A stretch of 64,000 nt of DNA, taken from positions 124,001-188,000 of the forward strand of contig JAETRV010000001.1 of assembly GCA_021770005.1 (NCBI GenBank), given 5' to 3'. Shown in pieces: positions 17,279 through 25,715 of this stretch. The notes beneath the pieces were generated by a model that saw only the letters and a program-made list of their open reading frames with translations, was not told where the DNA came from and did not search any database. Each line of letters opens with the position of its first letter. The first letter of the stretch is position 1. Source of the stretch: Anaerotruncus sp. (GTDB taxonomy: Bacteria > Bacillota > Clostridia > Oscillospirales > Ruminococcaceae). Both the position numbers and the translations under genes were made by a program.

Positions 17279-19024
17279 TTGCGACATACATCTCAGATAC
17301 CGCTCTGGTTTGACGGTGCATTCGGAACCTATTATTTTTCGCTCACAGGGGATGAGACCCCCTGTGAGCTTGCCAATCTCAAGAATCCTGTGCTAGTGGA
17401 ACAGATCCACCGAGAGTATCTGGAAGCGGGGGCAATGGCGCTCAAGACCAACACATTTGCGGCAAATCCCGGCACATTCCCAGACCCGGAGCAGCTTGAT
17501 GAGGTGCTCCGGTCGGGCTGGGAGATCGCACAGAAAGCGGCGGCAGAAAGCGGCGCACAGATATTTGCGGACATCGGAGGCATCAGCGCGGCGGATGCCG
17601 AGGAATCCTATCTCGCAGTGGCTGAGCGGTTCCTCAAACTCGGGGCAAAGACATTTCTTTTTGAGACGCTCCCTTCCTATGAGGAGCTGGTTCCCGCCCT
17701 GAAGCGGATCCGGGAGCAGGAGCCGGAAGCGGAAATTGTAGTTTCGTTTGCGGTTTCACAGGACGGCTATACCAAGCGCGGCCTGTCCCATCGTGCGCTT
17801 GCGCGGATGGCGGCAGGGGATGGGTATGCGGATGCGGTTGGCTTTAACTGTGTCTGCGGGCCGAGCCATATGGTTTCGCTGGTCAAAAGCCTGGGGGAGA
17901 TCGGGCGCCCGGTTATCGCGATGCCCAATGCGGGTTATCCGTCCTCCCTCAATGGGCGGGTGATCTTCGAGGACAATGCGGGATATTTTGCATCCCGCAT
18001 GGTGGAGCTTTATCAGGCGGGCGTCGACCTCTTGGGGGGATGTTGCGGGACAACCCCCCGCCATATCGCGCAGGCGGTTCAGGCGGTACGCGGTGCAGCA
18101 CGCCCGGAACGGCTCCGGACTGCTCCAAAGCGGTTGGCGGCGTCAAAGGTTCTGCCCCATCGGGCAAACGGAAGAAAGATGATCGCGGTTGAACTCGATC
18201 CACCGCAGGATTTTGACTGTTCCTTTCTCCTTTCGGCGGCCAAGGAGCTGAAAAGCTGCGGTGCGGATATGATTACAGTGGCGGATTCCCCGCTTTCCCG
18301 CACCCGTGCAGACAGTTTGATGACCGCGGCGAAGATCCGGCGGGAGGTTGGGATCGAAGTCCTGCCGCACCTCTGCTGCCGGGACAAAAACCATATCGCG
18401 CTCAAGGCGGGAATCCTCGGCGCAGCATTTGAAGGGATCAACCGGGTACTGGTTATCACCGGGGACCCACCGGTGCAGAGCAACATGCGGAATCCGGGGG
18501 TATTCAATTTCAATTCATTTGACCTGATCTCGTTTATCGCAAGCATGAACACCGACCTGTTCGCCGCCCGTCCATTCCTGATCGGGGGGGCGCTCAATGT
18601 CAATGCGGCGAATTTTCCGGTTGAGCTGGAGCGCGCGCGAAAAAAGATCGCGCGTGGTGCAGGGATGCTTTTTTCGCAGCCGATCTTCAGCGAGCAGGCG
18701 ATCGAGAACTTCCTGCTTGCGAGCAGAGAGCTGGATTGCGCGCTTTTTGCGGGGGTCCTGCCGGTGGCAGGCTACAAAAACGCGCTGTTTCTGCTCAACG
18801 AGGTTTCAGGAATTGAAATTCCGGATGCGGTGATGCAGTCCCTGAAAGACAAAACACCCGCGCAGGCGGCGGAGATTTCCACTGCATACAGCGCGGGCAT
18901 ACTGGAACAGGTTTATGACGCGGCGGACGGCTTTTACATCATGACCCCGCTCAAACGGGTGGATATCGTGCGGGGTCTGATTGAGCGGATACACCGTCGG
19001 GAAGAACAGGAGGAAGCAAGATGA
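17279..19024 (+). CDS. Bifunctional homocysteine S-methyltransferase / methylenetetrahydrofolate reductase
   Basis: A 581-residue fusion. The N-terminal half is a homocysteine S-methyltransferase barrel: zinc-binding Cys residues appear in GFNCVCGPSH and in LLGGCCGTTPRH. The C-terminal half (from about residue 300, MIAVELDPP) is a MetF-type barrel that reduces methylene-THF to methyl-THF using flavin, with VLVITGDPP typical of the family. Together they feed methyl groups to methionine. I place the start at TTG 17279 because GGAGG (17267-17271) is 7 nt upstream and the homology begins just after it; longer upstream frames have no ribosome site. It overlaps the next gene by ATGA. Confidence 0.88.
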   Translation: MRHTSQIPLWFDGAFGTYYFSLTGDETPCELANLKNPVLVEQIHREYLEAGAMALKTNTFAANPGTFPDPEQLDEVLRSGWEIAQKAAAESGAQIFADIGGISAADAEESYLAVAERFLKLGAKTFLFETLPSYEELVPALKRIREQEPEAEIVVSFAVSQDGYTKRGLSHRALARMAAGDGYADAVGFNCVCGPSHMVSLVKSLGEIGRPVIAMPNAGYPSSLNGRVIFEDNAGYFASRMVELYQAGVDLLGGCCGTTPRHIAQAVQAVRGAARPERLRTAPKRLAASKVLPHRANGRKMIAVELDPPQDFDCSFLLSAAKELKSCGADMITVADSPLSRTRADSLMTAAKIRREVGIEVLPHLCCRDKNHIALKAGILGAAFEGINRVLVITGDPPVQSNMRNPGVFNFNSFDLISFIASMNTDLFAARPFLIGGALNVNAANFPVELERARKKIARGAGMLFSQPIFSEQAIENFLLASRELDCALFAGVLPVAGYKNALFLLNEVSGIEIPDAVMQSLKDKTPAQAAEISTAYSAGILEQVYDAADGFYIMTPLKRVDIVRGLIERIHRREEQEEAR

Positions 19025-19815
19025 TCTTGATAGGAGAAAAGCTCAACAGCTCGATCCCCAGAACGCTGGAAGCGTTTCAGTCGAGGGATGAGGAAGCGGT
19101 GGTCGAGCTGATCCGCCGGCAGGCGGAGGGAGGGGCGCAGTTCCTCGACATCAACACCGCGATCTGCGGAGAAGCAGAGCAGGAAACCCTGCTCTGGGTA
19201 ATCGGGCTGGTAAAGGAGCACTGTGACTGCGGTATCATGATTGACACGACCAATCCGGCAGTGATGGCCGCGGGCGTGCAGGCAGCTGTGGGCCGGGATT
19301 TGATCCTGAATTCTGCTACCATCACCGACCGGTTCGAGGAGGTGACACGGCTGGCGCGTGAGAGCGGCGCGGCGGTGGTTGGGCTGCCGATCGATCATGA
19401 GGGGATGCCGCATACCGCTGGGGAGAAGTGCGCCAAGATCGACCTTTTGATGGAGAAATTCCGCGAAGCAAACATTCCGGATTCGCGTATCTATGTCGAT
19501 GTATTGATCGAGACGCTCGCAACCGACGGGGAGAGCGCCAAAAATGCGGTCGCCGCACTGCGCCATGTGGCTGCGAACTATCCGGAGGCACAGACCACCT
19601 GCGGGCTTTCCAATATCTCGTTTGGCTTGCCCCGCCGCGCGCTTATCAACAGCGCGTTCGTCTCCGCCGCGATGTCGGCCGGACTGACCAGCGCGATCCT
19701 CGACCCCGCAAGCCCGGCCATGCAGGCAGCGCTTGCCGCTTCCCGGGTGGTGGCTGGGCAGGACGATTACTGCATGGACTATATCACATACATCCGGTCC
19801 CAGGAAGAGGAGTAG
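19021..19815 (+). CDS. Methyltetrahydrofolate-binding (pterin-binding) methyltransferase
   Basis: A 264-residue DHPS-like barrel resembling the pterin-binding domain of cobalamin-dependent methionine synthase (MetH) and the AcsE corrinoid methyltransferase. Family-like stretches are IGEKLNSS at the start, GAQFLDINTA near 40, IMIDTTNP near 75 and TTCGLSNISFGLPRR near 195. It is coupled to the upstream Hcy-methyltransferase/MTHFR fusion by ATGA, suggesting it transfers the methyl of methyl-THF to a corrinoid protein. No B12-binding domain is encoded in this window, so the corrinoid partner must be elsewhere. An acetyl-CoA pathway role is an alternative, but no such genes are near. Confidence 0.85.
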   Translation: MILIGEKLNSSIPRTLEAFQSRDEEAVVELIRRQAEGGAQFLDINTAICGEAEQETLLWVIGLVKEHCDCGIMIDTTNPAVMAAGVQAAVGRDLILNSATITDRFEEVTRLARESGAAVVGLPIDHEGMPHTAGEKCAKIDLLMEKFREANIPDSRIYVDVLIETLATDGESAKNAVAALRHVAANYPEAQTTCGLSNISFGLPRRALINSAFVSAAMSAGLTSAILDPASPAMQAALAASRVVAGQDDYCMDYITYIRSQEEE

Positions 19816-20363
19816 AACGGGGCAGGGGTGCGCCCTGATGGATAGGCATTTAGTGCGCCCTGATAAACCAGTTCTGCGTCGGGGATCTGCATGAAATCCT
19901 GCGGGCGGACAAGGGAATAGTCTTTGTCAAAGAGGCGCATGCCGCTCTGTTCCAGTACATAGGCGACAAATTGTGAACAGACAAAATGCCGGCGCCGGTG
20001 GAGTGGGATGCCTGCCTGCATCGCGAGCAGCCCGGCGAAGTTGTAGCGGAACCGCCATTCCTGCTGCTCAAACTGGCGTATACTTTGGTGTAGATTCCAG
20101 AATTCACGTGCCCGCACAGGCACCCGGTAGACCGCGCATCGGGTGTCGCTATATTGGCAGTAGACGCCGGAGTGGGGCTGTTCCCGGACAAAGCCCGCCG
20201 CCAAAGGGAAATAAAGACATTGGCGCCCAAAGCTGAAAAGCCGGTCGAGGGAACCATCCAGCGCGAGTGAGACATGGTTGTATTCGGCATGGTTGAAAAG
20301 CCGCAATAGCCGGGAAAAGCGGGTCCCGGTCTGGCTGACGACAAAATAGATATAGCGTTCCAT
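19779..20363 (-). CDS. Unrecognised protein, possibly a papain-like (NlpC/P60-type) hydrolase
   Basis: A 194-residue protein without clear family assignment. A central HFVCSQFVAYVL segment (about residues 130-145) has the Cys-Ser-x-Phe context of YiiX/NlpC-P60-like cysteine hydrolases, and an N-terminal NHAEYNHVSLALD offers a candidate His/Asn pair. No signal peptide or membrane helix is visible. ATG 20363 has GGAGGGG a few nt upstream (complement of about 20369-20377). Its 3' end overlaps the end of the convergent methyltransferase gene by 37 nt, which is unusual but the reading frame looks genuine. Function is unknown. Confidence 0.7.
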   Translation of the reverse strand: MERYIYFVVSQTGTRFSRLLRLFNHAEYNHVSLALDGSLDRLFSFGRQCLYFPLAAGFVREQPHSGVYCQYSDTRCAVYRVPVRAREFWNLHQSIRQFEQQEWRFRYNFAGLLAMQAGIPLHRRRHFVCSQFVAYVLEQSGMRLFDKDYSLVRPQDFMQIPDAELVYQGALNAYPSGRTPAPFYSSSWDRMYVI

Positions 20364-20488
20364 AGAGAACCCCTCCATTTGATCCTGCACTGTAGTTTCT
20401 ATCTATCAAAACGAGGGAAAGGAACTTCAGACTTCAATTTTGCCGAAAAAGTGTGAAAAAACAAAATAAAAGAAAGCGGGGATTGTTT

Positions 20489-20857
20489 ATGATTCGTTTT
20501 AACCATTTTAATTTTAATGTATTTGACCTGGAAAAGAGCCTGCAATTTTATAAGGATGCGCTGAACCTCGTTCCGGTGCGAGAGAAAACGGCCCCAGACG
20601 GTTCGTTCCGGCTGGTTTACCTCGGAGATGAGGCGGGGAGCAGCTTCACGCTCGAGCTGACCTGGCTGCGGGATCGCGACACACTCTATAATCTCGGCGA
20701 TCTGGAATATCATCTCGCCTTTACGGTTGACAACTTTGACGAGCTGCATGAGAAGCATCAGAAGATGGGTGTGATCTGCTTCGAGAATCCGGGAATGGGT
20801 ATCTATTTTATCAGCGACCCGGACGGCTATTGGATCGAAATCGTTCCGGAAAGATAG
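20489..20857 (+). CDS. VOC-family protein, glyoxalase I-like
   Basis: A 122-residue vicinal-oxygen-chelate protein with two beta-alpha-beta-beta-beta modules. The four metal positions of lactoylglutathione lyase seem present: His in IRFNHFNFNV, Glu in SFTLELTW, His in LEYHLAFTV and Glu in YWIEIVPE. It may detoxify methylglyoxal, although Firmicute members can act on other thiol adducts or be metal-binding resistance proteins. ATG 20489 is chosen; an alternative GTG at 20453 adds a basic 12-residue extension without a ribosome site. Confidence 0.85.
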   Translation: MIRFNHFNFNVFDLEKSLQFYKDALNLVPVREKTAPDGSFRLVYLGDEAGSSFTLELTWLRDRDTLYNLGDLEYHLAFTVDNFDELHEKHQKMGVICFENPGMGIYFISDPDGYWIEIVPER

Positions 20858-20954
20858 TCTTTTGGTTTCTCAGAAAATGCAGCGAAGCGGGAACAACTTC
20901 ATGATGCCATGAAAAAATACAGGATCGTTTGCGAAAAAGGGGTGTTGTGATCTT

Positions 20955-22799
20955 TTGAGGAATGTGAGAAAAGACCTGGAACGGATCCTTTTGCAGGTGC
21001 AGAAACCGTCCAGATATACCGGCGGGGAACTGGGCAGCATTGTCAAGGACCCGGAAAAGGTGGATGTGCGGTTTGCGTTTTGCTTTCCGGATGTCTATGA
21101 AGTGGGGATGTCCCATCTCGGCATGAAAATTCTCTACGCGCTGACCAATGCGCGGGAAAACTACTGGTGCGAACGGGTTTTCGCGCCCGATCAGGATATG
21201 GAACAGCTCATGCGGGAACGGGGAATCCCGCTCTATGGGTTGGAAAGCCTCGACACAATCGGAGCGTTCGATTTTATCGGGTTCACCCTGCAATATGAGA
21301 TGAGCTTTACTGCGGTTTTGAATATGCTTGATCTGGCGGGGCTGGAGGTGCGCTCCAAAGACCGCCATAACCTTTGGCCGGTGGTAGTAGCGGGCGGCCC
21401 CTGTGCCTGCAATCCGGAACCCATCGCGGATTTTATCGACCTGTTCATCCTCGGGGAGGGGGAGGAGGTCAACCTTGAACTGATGGATCTCTACCTTGTC
21501 TGCAAAAAGGAGGGGTGCTCCAAGCAGGAGTTTTTGCGGCGTGCGGCGCGGATCGAGGGGATTTATGTTCCATCGCTCTACGAGGTGCGCTACCATCCGG
21601 ATGGAACGATTGCCGGGGTCACCCCGCAGGAGGGCGCGCCGGCGGTTGTGCATAAACGGATCATCCGAGAGCTGGACAAGGTGTTCTATCCCGAAAATTT
21701 TGTGGTGCCGTTTACACAGGCGGTGCATGACCGCGCGATGGTCGAGGTACTGCGCGGCTGTATCCGGGGCTGCCGGTTCTGTCAAGCAGGGTTTATCTAC
21801 CGCCCATTCCGCGAAAAGCAGGCGGATACGATCAACCGGAATGCGCACACGCTCTGCGACAATACCGGCTATGACGAGGTTTCGCTGACCTCGCTTTCCA
21901 CAAGCGATTATTCTAAATTGGAGCCGCTGTTGAACGAGATGCTCACCTGGACCGAGCCGGACGCGGTCAATATCGCGCTGCCTTCTCTGCGGGTGGACAA
22001 CTTTTCCAAAGAGCTGATCGACCGGGTGGCGGCAGTGCGGAAATCGTCGCTGACCTTTGCGCCCGAGGCGGGCACCCAGCGGATGCGGGATGTCATCAAC
22101 AAGAATGTCACCGAGGAGGAGGTGCTGCGGACCTGCCGCACCGCGTTTGAGGGCGGGTTCACCAACGTAAAGCTCTATTTTATGCTCGGCCTTCCGACCG
22201 AGACGGACGAGGATGTGGAAGGGATCATCCATCTGGCACAGAAGGTGGTTGACCTGTTCTACCATCTCCCGGACAAGCCAAAGGGCAAAGGGGTCAGCGT
22301 GAATGTGTCGGTCGCTTGCTTTGTACCGAAGCCGTTCACCCCGTTCGAGTTTGAGCCGCAGGACACGATGGAGAACCTGCGCCGCAAACAGAAAATCCTG
22401 CTGGAAACGGTGCGTTCCCGTAAGATCAACGTCAAATATCACGACAGCCCGACCAGTTTCCTGGAAGCGGTGCTCGCACGTGGTGATCGCCGTCTCTGCC
22501 CGATGGTGGAATACGCCTGGCGGAGCGGCTCCAAATTAGACGGCTGGAACGATTATTTCCGGATGGAGCGATGGGAGGACGCGGCGGAGGTCTGCGGGAT
22601 CGACCTCGCATTCTATGCCAACCGCACCCGGAGCTATGAGGAGATCATGCCGTGGGACCATCTCGATTATGGGGTGAGCAAGGCATTCTTGATCCGGGAA
22701 AACGAGTGGGCGCACCAGGATGCAACCACCCCGCACTGCCGGGACCACTGCGCCGGATGTGGCGCAAACCGTCTGTTGGGAGGTGCCTGCTTTGGCTGA
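20955..22799 (+). CDS. Radical SAM protein, TIGR03960 family
   Basis: A 614-residue protein with a B12-binding-like N-terminal region and a radical SAM domain. The iron-sulfur motif CIRGCRFCQAGF (CxxxCxxC) is near residue 275, followed by family-like blocks VSLTSLSTSDYS and LPSLRVDNFS. A Cys-rich tail (HCRDHCAGCGAN) is close to the C-terminus. The family's substrate is not known to me; it occurs beside a TIGR03936 partner, as here, where the genes overlap by 8 nt. Start at TTG 20955 (RNVRKDLERIL); GTG 20964 is an alternative and the ribosome site (AAGGGG) is somewhat distant. Confidence 0.85.
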   Translation: MRNVRKDLERILLQVQKPSRYTGGELGSIVKDPEKVDVRFAFCFPDVYEVGMSHLGMKILYALTNARENYWCERVFAPDQDMEQLMRERGIPLYGLESLDTIGAFDFIGFTLQYEMSFTAVLNMLDLAGLEVRSKDRHNLWPVVVAGGPCACNPEPIADFIDLFILGEGEEVNLELMDLYLVCKKEGCSKQEFLRRAARIEGIYVPSLYEVRYHPDGTIAGVTPQEGAPAVVHKRIIRELDKVFYPENFVVPFTQAVHDRAMVEVLRGCIRGCRFCQAGFIYRPFREKQADTINRNAHTLCDNTGYDEVSLTSLSTSDYSKLEPLLNEMLTWTEPDAVNIALPSLRVDNFSKELIDRVAAVRKSSLTFAPEAGTQRMRDVINKNVTEEEVLRTCRTAFEGGFTNVKLYFMLGLPTETDEDVEGIIHLAQKVVDLFYHLPDKPKGKGVSVNVSVACFVPKPFTPFEFEPQDTMENLRRKQKILLETVRSRKINVKYHDSPTSFLEAVLARGDRRLCPMVEYAWRSGSKLDGWNDYFRMERWEDAAEVCGIDLAFYANRTRSYEEIMPWDHLDYGVSKAFLIRENEWAHQDATTPHCRDHCAGCGANRLLGGACFG

Positions 22800-23466
22800 A
22801 CTGTTTCAGACGACCGTCCGGGTGTTCTGGAAAAAAGAGGGGCGGATCAAATACATCTCCCACCTCGATATCAACCGCTGCATGGCGCGGGCGCTCAAGC
22901 GGTCTAAGCTCCCGGTCTGGCACACGCTTGGGTTCAACCCGCATATCTACACCACCTTCGCCCTGCCGCTCGCGCTCGGCTACGAGAGCGAGTGTGAATC
23001 GGTCGATTTCCGGCTGACCGAGCAGGTCCCGATGCAGGAGGTGGTTGACCGGCTGAATGCGGTATTTCCCGAGGGGATGACCGCTTACCATGCGGCTCCC
23101 GCAGTGCAAAAACCGGAGGCGATCTGCTGGGCCGACTACCAGATTATCCAGGAGTTTGACCAGGTCCCCGCGGAACAGGCCGCACAGGCGTTTTTTAATT
23201 GGTGCGCGCGGCCCGAACTGCCCGTCCTGAAAAAGACCAAGAAGGGGGAGCGGACGGTCGACGTCAAGCCGCATTTTTCGGTGCAGGAAATGAAGGCACA
23301 GGATCATGTGCTGCATCTTTCGGTGCGTGCGGCGGCGGGCGCGTCGCTGAACATCAACCCGACCTTGGTGCTCGATACATTTGCCGCCGAGACCGGCATA
23401 GCTGCTGATTGGCAAAGGGTGGTGCGCACCGCCATTCTGGATGGGGCGTTCCACGATTTCAGATAA
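22792..23466 (+). CDS. Radical SAM-linked protein, TIGR03936 family
   Basis: A 224-residue protein of the family found next to or fused with TIGR03960 radical SAM enzymes. Diagnostic segments are KYISHLDINRCMARALKRSKLP near residue 20 to 40 (quoted in part: ISHLD, RALKRS), HTLGFNPH and FALPLALGYES. It starts at TTG 22792, set by GGGAGG at 22778-22783 and by the overlap with the end of the upstream gene. The two proteins very likely act together, perhaps on RNA or ribosomes given how often relatives lie near ribosomal genes; that is inference. Confidence 0.85.
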   Translation: MAELFQTTVRVFWKKEGRIKYISHLDINRCMARALKRSKLPVWHTLGFNPHIYTTFALPLALGYESECESVDFRLTEQVPMQEVVDRLNAVFPEGMTAYHAAPAVQKPEAICWADYQIIQEFDQVPAEQAAQAFFNWCARPELPVLKKTKKGERTVDVKPHFSVQEMKAQDHVLHLSVRAAAGASLNINPTLVLDTFAAETGIAADWQRVVRTAILDGAFHDFR

Positions 23467-23482
23467 AATGGAGGAAAAGCGT

Positions 23483-23827
23483 ATGATTACCAGAGCAAAC
23501 GAATTGAACACATTTTCCAAGCAGTTTTTTGACGGGAAGGGCGAGGTGCAGATGCGGCAGGTCCTTCAGCCTGAGCAGTTTTGCGGACATGGCAGGCTAT
23601 TCAATCAGGTGACCATTCAGCCGGGCTGCGAGCTCGGTTGGCATACCCATCAGGGCGAGAGCGAGACCTATTTCCTGCTTCAGGGCAAGGGGCTGTACAG
23701 CGACAACGGGAAAGAGGTCGAGGTGGAAGCCGGCGACTGCACCTACTGCCCGAGCGGGGAGGGCCACAGCATCGAAAATACCGGCTCGGAGCCTCTGGTA
23801 TTTATGGCGCTGATCGTCAATGCATAA
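23483..23827 (+). CDS. Cupin-domain protein
   Basis: A 114-residue single cupin barrel. Motif 1 is visible as GWHTHQGESETYFLLQG near residues 54-70 (His, His, Glu ligands) and motif 2 as CPSGEGHSIENTG near 92-104 (His ligand), so a metal is probably bound. Substrate cannot be told. ATG 23483 has GGAGGA at 23470-23475. It follows the radical SAM pair closely and may be in the same transcript. Confidence 0.85.
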   Translation: MITRANELNTFSKQFFDGKGEVQMRQVLQPEQFCGHGRLFNQVTIQPGCELGWHTHQGESETYFLLQGKGLYSDNGKEVEVEAGDCTYCPSGEGHSIENTGSEPLVFMALIVNA

Positions 23828-23854
23828 AATTTTATGTGGACAAGGAAAAAATAC

Positions 23855-23883
23855 TTGCTTTTTCTGGCGCGATATGGTAGACT
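23855..23883 (+). promoter_or_regulatory. Sigma-A promoter of rplS
   Basis: TTGCTT (23855-23860) and TAGACT (23878-23883) are 17 bp apart. This would give an rplS leader of about 130 nt. Confidence 0.65.
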
Positions 23884-23945
23884 AGCTATTGCATGTAATG
23901 AACGTTGTGATCCTGCAACGGGTCTTCATGCCCAGCCAACCGGCT

Positions 23946-23996
23946 GAACATGTAAGCCAGACAGTCCTCTGCCGTATGTTCGGGAATGAATGTCTG
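23946..23996 (+). promoter_or_regulatory. Candidate ribosomal L19 leader structure
   Basis: Two complementary pairs interleave in the rplS leader: GAACAT (23946-23951) with ATGTTC (23976-23981), and CAGACA (23958-23963) with TGTCTG (23991-23996). This order is that of an H-type pseudoknot or of two exclusive hairpins, ending 8-9 nt before the TAGGAGG ribosome site. L19 leaders that autoregulate rplS are known in Firmicutes; whether this is that Rfam family could not be tested. Confidence 0.45.
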
Positions 23997-24017
23997 ATAA
24001 AATTTAGGAGGAACAGT

Positions 24018-24362
24018 ATGGACGCTTTAAAGCAGATTGCAAGCGAGTGCATCAAAGCAGAGATGCCCAAAGTCGAGATCGGTGACACCGTAAAGGTGCA
24101 CGTCTGGATCAAAGAGGGCGAGAAGAAAAGAGTTCAGGTTTTTGAGGGTACCGTAATCGCGAAGAAACACGGCGGCATCTCCGAAACCTTTACCGTCCGC
24201 CGGGTGGCGCATGGCTGTGGAGTCGAGAGGGTTTTCCCGATCCACTCCCCCAACATTGAAAAGGTGGATCTGGTCCGCAAAGGCCGTGTCCGCCGCAGCA
24301 AGCTCTACTATCTGCGTGACCGCGTTGGTAAGGCTGCCAAGGTCAAGGACATCATCCGCTAA
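24018..24362 (+). CDS. rplS: Large ribosomal subunit protein bL19
   Basis: A 114-residue protein with the full L19 pattern: [53 protein letters not shown] and the C-terminal [19 protein letters not shown] (each shortened or whole under twenty residues). L19 sits at the 30S-50S interface. ATG 24018 has TAGGAGGA 6-7 nt upstream. The gene has its own promoter and terminator here, separate from the rpsP-rimM-trmD cluster that precedes it in many Firmicutes. Confidence 0.97.
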   Translation: MDALKQIASECIKAEMPKVEIGDTVKVHVWIKEGEKKRVQVFEGTVIAKKHGGISETFTVRRVAHGCGVERVFPIHSPNIEKVDLVRKGRVRRSKLYYLRDRVGKAAKVKDIIR

Positions 24363-24378
24363 TCTGATTCTGATGCAA

Positions 24379-24415
24379 AAAAGCAGCCGCGATTTCTGCG
24401 GCTGCTTTTCCTTTT
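24379..24415 (+). terminator. Rho-independent terminator of rplS
   Basis: AAGCAGCCGC (24381-24390) pairs with GCGGCTGCTT (24398-24407) around a 7 nt loop, flanked by A and T runs. Confidence 0.9.
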
Positions 24416-24460
24416 GAATACAGCAGATAACGGCCCCAATTCCGGGCATCTTAATCATTG

Positions 24461-24499
24461 AAAAAGGTTCGCCGGCCTTTTCAAAGGCTGCGGCGGAAC
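24461..24499 (+). repeat. Dispersed intergenic repeat, copy D (hairpin form)
   Basis: This copy contains AGGTTCGCCGGCC, then CTTTTCAAAGG, then a GC-rich arm ending GGCGGAAC. It folds on itself (GTTCGCCG with CGGCGGAAC; GCCTTT with AAAGGC). The core GTTTC/GTTC...CTTTTCAAAGG...GGCGG is shared with the copies near 33661, 43551, 44367 and 49457. It lies right after the rplS terminator. Confidence 0.65.
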
Positions 24500-24530
24500 A
24501 CGTTCAGGATGCGGAAAGGCGGTGTGGAGG

Positions 24531-25133
24531 ATGAATGGTTCACCCCGGCGTAAAAGGACGTTTCATTACGGGATCAGGCATTCGCTCAACCAGCTTTCGG
24601 CGCGGCGCGCCCGCAGGAGGGAGCTGTTCGACTGGGTGGAATCCTGTGTGGATGCCCTCGTCCTGCTCCTGCTGGTGTTTGTTTTCCTGGTGCGCACCGC
24701 CACCGTTTCCGGTTCTTCGATGGTTCCGACCCTGCACGACCGGGAGCGGCTGCTGCTTTGGCAGGTAGGTTGCCGCGACCCGCAGTATGGGGACATTGTA
24801 GTGGTCGACCGCGCCGGGACCGGGGAGCCGCCGGTCATCAAACGGGTGATTGGACGTGCGGGGGATTGGATCGATATCGATTTTTCAGCGGGCGAGGTGC
24901 GGCGCAACGGGGAACTGCTCAACGAACCGTATATCTACGAGCCGACCTACACCTTTCGAGATATGGAATTCCCGGTCGTTGTGCCCGACGGGACGGTTTT
25001 TGTGCTGGGGGACAATCGCAACCACTCGCTCGACAGCCGGGATCGCTCGATCGGCATGGTGGACCTGCGTCAGATCATGGGCAGGGCGGTATTCCGGCTC
25101 TATCCGTTTGAGGCGGCGGGTTGGATCGAATGA
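24531..25133 (+). CDS. lepB: Type I signal peptidase (first of three in tandem)
   Basis: A 200-residue membrane-anchored serine protease that removes signal peptides of exported proteins. A basic N-terminus is followed by one membrane segment (ALVLLLLVFVFLV, about 45-58), box B with the catalytic Ser (GSSMVPTL), box D with the catalytic Lys (VIKRVIGRAGD) and box E (GDNRNHSLDSR). The start is uncertain: ATG 24531 or GTG 24522, neither with an ideal ribosome site. It lies between rplS and rbgA, the usual place of lepB in many Clostridia. It resembles the third copy more than the second. Confidence 0.9.
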   Translation: MNGSPRRKRTFHYGIRHSLNQLSARRARRRELFDWVESCVDALVLLLLVFVFLVRTATVSGSSMVPTLHDRERLLLWQVGCRDPQYGDIVVVDRAGTGEPPVIKRVIGRAGDWIDIDFSAGEVRRNGELLNEPYIYEPTYTFRDMEFPVVVPDGTVFVLGDNRNHSLDSRDRSIGMVDLRQIMGRAVFRLYPFEAAGWIE

Positions 25134-25163
25134 AATGTGAAGGCAAGGAAGGGTATGACAGCG

Positions 25164-25703
25164 ATGGAAAAAAAGGAGGACCAGATCAGCGAGTTTTATG
25201 AGCTTGTGGAGTCGTTCATCTGGATGCTAGGGGCCCTGTTGGTGGTCTGCTGTTTTTTTGTGCGGACCGCCACAGTGGACGGCGAGTCGATGCTCCCAAC
25301 GCTGGAAGATCGTGAAAATCTGCTATTGCAGGTAGCTGGATGCGGGAATGCCTCCTACGGGGACATCCTCGTGGTCAATGCGCCCAATCTTGCGGAAAAG
25401 GTGATTATTAAACGGGTGATCGGTCTGAGCGGGGATACGGTCGAGATTGATTTTGATACCGGTGAGGTGCGGCGCAATGGGGAACTGCTGGATGAGCCAT
25501 ACATCAATGAGCCAACCTGGACTTGGGAGGGGATTGACTTCCCAGTGCAGGTGCCGGAGGGGTATCTATTTGTGATGGGAGACAATCGCAACCATTCCAA
25601 GGACAGCCGCTCCCCGGATATTGGGATGGTGGATGTTCGGGAGATCGTTGGGCGGGCATTTTTCCGCCTGACGCCGTTTTCCCGAATGGGCAGTATCAAC
25701 TGA
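25164..25703 (+). CDS. lepB: Type I signal peptidase (second of three)
   Basis: A 179-residue signal peptidase with membrane anchor FIWMLGALLVVCCFFV, catalytic Ser in GESMLPTL, catalytic Lys in IIKRVIGLSGD and box E GDNRNHSKDSR. It is the most divergent of the three: the segment after box C reads VVNAPNLAEK where the others share DRxGTGEP. Different cleavage preference is possible but inferred. Start ATG 25164 is preferred over ATG 25155 because AAGGAAGG (25145-25152) is better spaced; a GTG at 25137 is also in frame. It begins about 30 nt after copy one. Confidence 0.9.
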   Translation: MEKKEDQISEFYELVESFIWMLGALLVVCCFFVRTATVDGESMLPTLEDRENLLLQVAGCGNASYGDILVVNAPNLAEKVIIKRVIGLSGDTVEIDFDTGEVRRNGELLDEPYINEPTWTWEGIDFPVQVPEGYLFVMGDNRNHSKDSRSPDIGMVDVREIVGRAFFRLTPFSRMGSIN

Positions 25704-25715
25704 AGGAGTTCTGAG

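Noticed and set aside
20811..22442. A 543-codon open frame on the minus strand
   Set aside because: It is fully antisense to the radical SAM gene, has no recognisable domain or ribosome site, and is expected from GC-rich codon bias.
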